Below, piece by piece: positions 23,844-27,031 of a DNA stretch of 27,031 bases. Within the stretch, counting starts at the first letter, position 1; each line of letters opens with the position of its first letter. Under the pieces are notes generated by a model. It made no database searches. It saw only the letters and a list, made by a program, of their open reading frames with translations, and was not told the DNA's origin. The stretch comes from VMCP01 sp964645755 (GTDB taxonomy: Bacteria > Bacteroidota > Bacteroidia > NS11-12g > UBA955): positions 1 to 27,031 of the forward strand of contig CAZYBT010000025.1 in the NCBI GenBank assembly GCA_964645755.1. The letters are read 5' to 3'. Made by a program: the position numbers and the translations under genes.

Positions 23844-25270
23844 TGATTTAAATATTTTCTATCGATTTTACCATTTGCGTTTAAAGGAAATTGTTCCAGA
23901 AAAATCACTTTTGAAGGAATCATATATGATGGTAGTCCTTTTTTTAGGGAGGATAAAACATGATATTCGGTTAAATTTTCTTTTTGTTGGACAAATAAAA
24001 GAATTTCTATCAAATTTAGATCATTCTGTTTTGCAACGGCAACTGAAACTTTGTGATTGAAATGAATATTGAAATAATTTTCAATTTCGGTAAGTTCGAC
24101 TCTATAACCTTGAATTTTTATCTGTTGATCGATTCTTCCCAAACAGAAAAATTGTCCATCACGGAAAGATGCAATGTCGCCAGAACAATAACTTTTTAAA
24201 TTTTGATTATCTTTATAAAAAGCAGAATTTTCAATTTGTGTCAGATATCCATCCGATAGTTGATTGCCGTGAATCATCAGTTCGTTGTTGCGAATACTGA
24301 ACCCAACATGTTTCATTGGAGTTCCGATAGATACAATTCCATTTTGTTCTTGAATTGGTTCAGATGTTGAAGTTTGATATCTCGAACAATAAATAGTTGC
24401 TTCTGTTGGGCCGTAAACATTGTCGATCTGAGAGTTTGGAGCACATTTTTGCCAATCTAACACTTGTTGAACATTCAGCGCTTCCCCACAAAATTGAGTG
24501 TATTTAAGGTTTGGTAAATCGATTTCAGAAAGATATGGTTGTAGCAGATGCAGTACAGAGGGCACCATAAGTGCAAAGGTAATTTGATGGCTATCTAGAG
24601 TATCGTATAAAGCAATAGATTTGATTTGAGATCGACCTATCGGATAAAAGGATGCACCATAACACATTGGTATCATGAAGCTCGCAATAGATAAGTCAAA
24701 AGTAAAATCAAACATCTGTAGAAATTTATCTGAAGAATGTAAGGTATAATCTAATTGCAAAAATCCTTCAAAAAAAGCCTCTAAATTAGCATGTGTGATA
24801 GGAACTCCTTTTGGCACACCGGTACTTCCTGAAGTGAATAATACATATGCTTCGGCATTACAATCCAAATCCAAATTTGTAGGGTTGAATGCTGTTTGAG
24901 ATTCTAAATGATTCAAAAAAATGATTTTTTGAGGGACATCGATTTCGAATTGTTCATCGGTAACACAAATGGATTGGATTTCAGCAATTTCAAGAACTTT
25001 CAAGACTCGTTCAATTGGCCAATCAGAACCAATAGGCACATAAGATTTCCCTGAAAACCAACATGCTAGAATGGCAGCATAGGAATCGATGTGATTCGAA
25101 GTTAGAATACCAATTCTAACATCAGGGAGCTTGGAGAGAAATTGTGCGTTAGAAAATACTTTCGCTGAAAATTCACTATAGTTTGTTCTAATAGAATCTA
25201 TGACAGCAACTGTATTGAGGTTACCCTCGTGTAAGTGTGTAAGAATTGACTGCAGGTGTTTGGGTATCAC
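23831..25270 (-). CDS. DltA-like amino acid adenylating ligase
   Basis: This 479-residue ANL-superfamily enzyme should activate an acid with ATP and load it on the neighbouring carrier protein. It has the P-loop-like TSGSTGVPKG at 146-155, DNVYGPTEAT around 283-292, SGD, GRIDQQIKIQGYRVELTEIE, and the catalytic Lys468 in NANGKIDR. The pattern FDFTFDLSIASFMIPMCYG and FCGEAL (Cys261) is very close to DltA, D-alanine-carrier protein ligase, where a Cys in the matching FCGE segment lines the substrate pocket. D-alanine or another small amino acid is therefore the best guess. The start is GTG: GTGA overlaps the gatB stop codon by 4 bases, so translation is coupled. It is full length. Confidence 0.87.
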   Translation of the reverse strand: MIPKHLQSILTHLHEGNLNTVAVIDSIRTNYSEFSAKVFSNAQFLSKLPDVRIGILTSNHIDSYAAILACWFSGKSYVPIGSDWPIERVLKVLEIAEIQSICVTDEQFEIDVPQKIIFLNHLESQTAFNPTNLDLDCNAEAYVLFTSGSTGVPKGVPITHANLEAFFEGFLQLDYTLHSSDKFLQMFDFTFDLSIASFMIPMCYGASFYPIGRSQIKSIALYDTLDSHQITFALMVPSVLHLLQPYLSEIDLPNLKYTQFCGEALNVQQVLDWQKCAPNSQIDNVYGPTEATIYCSRYQTSTSEPIQEQNGIVSIGTPMKHVGFSIRNNELMIHGNQLSDGYLTQIENSAFYKDNQNLKSYCSGDIASFRDGQFFCLGRIDQQIKIQGYRVELTEIENYFNIHFNHKVSVAVAKQNDLNLIEILLFVQQKENLTEYHVLSSLKKGLPSYMIPSKVIFLEQFPLNANGKIDRKYLNQWTN

Positions 25271-26709
25271 GCGTTTAGCTTGTCGGCAATTAGTTGATTG
25301 GTAATCTTAGGATCTGCTTGACCTTTTGATCGTTTCATCACTTCACCAACAAACATCCCTAAAAGTCCTTTTTTTCCAGATTTATATTCAGTTACTTTAT
25401 CGGGGAATTCAGCTAGGACGTGGTCAATGATTTGCTCAATAAATGAGGTATCGGAATTCAATGATAGGTTTAAAGATTCAACCAATTGTATTGGTGATAA
25501 GTCTGGCGATTTCAATAATTCAGGAAACAACTTCTGTGAAGCAATTGTATGGTTAATTGTACCAGAATCAATTAAATTGATGATTTCAGCTATTTGGTTC
25601 GGAGATAAGTTAAATTCATCAATTGAGATTGCATTTTCGTTTAAATAGCCTCTAATTGCCACAGAAACCCAATTGGAAACCGCTTTGTAGTTGTTTGTAA
25701 GCTTACATACGTTTTCGAAATAAAACGCACTGTGTTTATCGTCTATTAATACAGAGGCGTCGTATTCAGATAATCCATATTCACGTGTAAAACGCAAAAA
25801 TAGAGCACGGGGTAATTCAGGCATTTTGGATCGAACCTCATTCAAATATTCGTCAGTAATAATAGTAGGAGGGAGGTCAGGTTCAGGAAAGTAGCGGTAA
25901 TCATTTACATCTTCTTTTTTTCTCATGGAAAAAGTTGTGCCCGCAAGTCCGTTAAACCCTCTTGTTTCTCCCACAACGGTTTCACCAGATTGAATCAGTT
26001 CAATTTGACGGTGAATTTCAAAATCGATAGCCCTTTTGACATTAGAGATGGAGTTCATATTTTTTACTTCAACCTTAGTTCCATACACAGAAGATCCTTT
26101 AGGCATGACTGAGATATTGGCATCACATCTAAGGCTACCTTCTTCCATATTGCCATCACAGATATCAAGATAGCGAACAAGTCGACGAATTTCTGTGACA
26201 AAAGCATAAGCTTCATCTCCTGTTTTGATATCAGGTTCCGTTACTACTTCAATTAAAGGTGTTCCAGCGCGATTGTAATCTACCAAGGTGTCGTATAAAT
26301 CCTGGTCATGCATACTCTTACCGGTATCCTCCTCCATATGTATTCTTGTTAATCTAATGTTTTTTTCTTGCCCATCTTTTAATTTGATTGTCACAAACCC
26401 GTTATTACAAAGGGGAGTATCAAATTGTGTAATTTGATAACCTTTTGGCAAATCGGCATAAAAATAATTTTTACGCGAGTATTGATTCACCCTTCGGATG
26501 TCGCATTCTAAGGCAATACCCATTTTCATGGCCATTTCAATTGCCATTTTATTGTGTTTTGGCAACGTGCCTGGATGACCGAGGCTAATAGGACTAATTT
26601 GCGAATTTGGAAGAGCACCATATTCTGTGCTATCAAAAGAAAATGCTTTACTTTTTGTTTGTAACTGAATATGAATTTCTAATCCTATAACTGCTTCGAA
26701 TTCTGACAT
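25267..26709 (-). CDS. gatB: Aspartyl/glutamyl-tRNA amidotransferase subunit B
   Basis: This 480-residue protein is GatB, the kinase/transamidase subunit of GatCAB, which turns Glu-tRNA(Gln) or Asp-tRNA(Asn) into the amide form. Family motifs are EAVIGLEIHIQL at the N terminus, YFYADLPKGYQITQFD, RIHMEEDTGKS, DYNRAGTPLIEVVTEPD, GSLRCDANISV, KVEVKNMNSI and YRYFPEPDLPP. The C-terminal GatB/YqeY helical domain with KKGLLGMFVGEVMKRS is complete. The Zn-binding Cys found in some GatB proteins are replaced (SKAFSFDS). It heads the operon with the dlt-like genes. No gatA or gatC lies in this window. Confidence 0.97.
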   Translation of the reverse strand: MSEFEAVIGLEIHIQLQTKSKAFSFDSTEYGALPNSQISPISLGHPGTLPKHNKMAIEMAMKMGIALECDIRRVNQYSRKNYFYADLPKGYQITQFDTPLCNNGFVTIKLKDGQEKNIRLTRIHMEEDTGKSMHDQDLYDTLVDYNRAGTPLIEVVTEPDIKTGDEAYAFVTEIRRLVRYLDICDGNMEEGSLRCDANISVMPKGSSVYGTKVEVKNMNSISNVKRAIDFEIHRQIELIQSGETVVGETRGFNGLAGTTFSMRKKEDVNDYRYFPEPDLPPTIITDEYLNEVRSKMPELPRALFLRFTREYGLSEYDASVLIDDKHSAFYFENVCKLTNNYKAVSNWVSVAIRGYLNENAISIDEFNLSPNQIAEIINLIDSGTINHTIASQKLFPELLKSPDLSPIQLVESLNLSLNSDTSFIEQIIDHVLAEFPDKVTEYKSGKKGLLGMFVGEVMKRSKGQADPKITNQLIADKLNA

Positions 26710-26742
26710 GATGTTTGATTTTTTTTGGTTTTAAGCCAAACA

Positions 26743-26774
26743 CAAAGATAATACCTAAGGAAGCACGAAACCAA
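26743..26774 (-). promoter_or_regulatory. Promoter of the gatB operon
   Basis: On the minus strand TTG (26772-26774) is followed after 21 bases by TATCTTTG (26743-26750). The leader of about 27 bases contains TTTGG and CCAAA arms around a short loop. The same -7 word precedes rnpB on the other strand. Confidence 0.6.
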
Positions 26775-26829
26775 TTTGATTTCAAGAGAAATTTCAATTA
26801 ATTCTTCATCGGAAGCATGAATTAATGGT

Positions 26830-26837
26830 TATCTTTG
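26830..26837 (+). promoter_or_regulatory. -7 box of rnpB
   Basis: TATCTTTG is a perfect TAnnTTTG match 6-7 bases before the predicted 5' end of the RNase P RNA. A -33 TTG is not clear. Confidence 0.6.
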
Positions 26838-26843
26838 CACAAA

Positions 26844-27031
26844 GGCAGTCTGATCTATCGCCTCATTCATTTGAGAAGGAAAGTCCGGGCAACAAAGGGC
26901 ATCGCACTTCCTAACTGGAAGGAGTCGTTTTACGGCTACAGAGAGTGTCACAGAAACTAAACCGCCTACGAAAGTGGGTAAGGGTGAAAAAGTGGGGTAA
27001 GAGCCCACTCGTTTTGATGTGAATCAAAATT
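26844..27031 (+). ncRNA. rnpB: RNase P RNA, 5' part (cut by the window end)
   Basis: This is the catalytic RNA that trims the 5' leaders of tRNA precursors. Recognised bacterial type A landmarks are GAGAAGGAAAGTCCGGGC (the 5' strand of helix P4 and its surroundings, 26873-26890), ACAGAGAGTGTCACAGAAA (near 26938-26956) followed by ACCGCC, and GGGTAAGGGTGAAAAAGTG with GGGTAAGAGCCCAC after it. The 5' end is set about 7 bases after a TATCTTTG box. The 3' half, including the strand that closes P1 and P4, lies beyond the window. It is divergent from gatB. Confidence 0.95.

Overview
The window looks like a chromosomal piece of a Bacteroidota (Bacteroidetes) genome. It is AT-rich. Promoters match the Bacteroidetes form TTG-N17-23-TAnnTTTG and there are no clear Shine-Dalgarno sites. 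Two proteins end in type IX secretion (T9SS) sorting domains, and there is an Oar-like TonB-dependent receptor and many lipoproteins. The genus cannot be fixed from the sequence. No insertion sequence, integrase, phage gene or CRISPR array is visible.

Left part (1-5250): a tight plus-strand run holds a SpoU/TrmH RNA methyltransferase, a thioredoxin-like lipoprotein, a haem c plus PHM-type copper monooxygenase lipoprotein that keeps all six expected copper ligands, and a GNAT/YghO-like protein. A tRNA-Lys(UUU) follows with its own promoter and terminator. Next is an AAA/DUF4143-type ATPase whose promoter carries three TTTTGTTT elements spaced exactly 32 bp apart, two of them in palindromes.

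Middle (5252-17289): a minus-strand PhyH-type dioxygenase; a secreted M43 (pappalysin-like) metalloprotease with a T9SS tail, flanked by a 19-bp direct repeat; a DUF2130 nuclease-like protein overlapping a small unknown gene; a minus-strand lipoprotein of unknown function bracketed by 88-bp direct repeats (85/88 identical); the Oar-like receptor; two lipoproteins of the same odd plan (lipobox, YxxxGFGG-like motif, C-terminal membrane hairpin); and a DUF218/ElyC-like membrane protein.

Right part (17346-27031): a 1283-residue T9SS-exported beta-helix/InlB-repeat surface protein converges on a minus-strand operon. That operon reads gatB, DltA-like adenylating ligase, GNAT, acyl carrier protein, and an SGNH-fold protein with two LysM domains. 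The four downstream genes look like a dlt-type surface-acylation pathway, but there is no MBOAT (DltB) gene in the run and the SGNH domain has lost its catalytic residues. Divergent from gatB, the RNase P RNA gene rnpB begins and runs off the window.

The strongest leads for something undescribed are the dlt-like operon with a GNAT and a dead SGNH/LysM protein, the 88-bp repeat bracketing the lipoprotein, the split redoxin/haem/copper-monooxygenase pair, and the over-represented 9-mer TGTCCCTCA.
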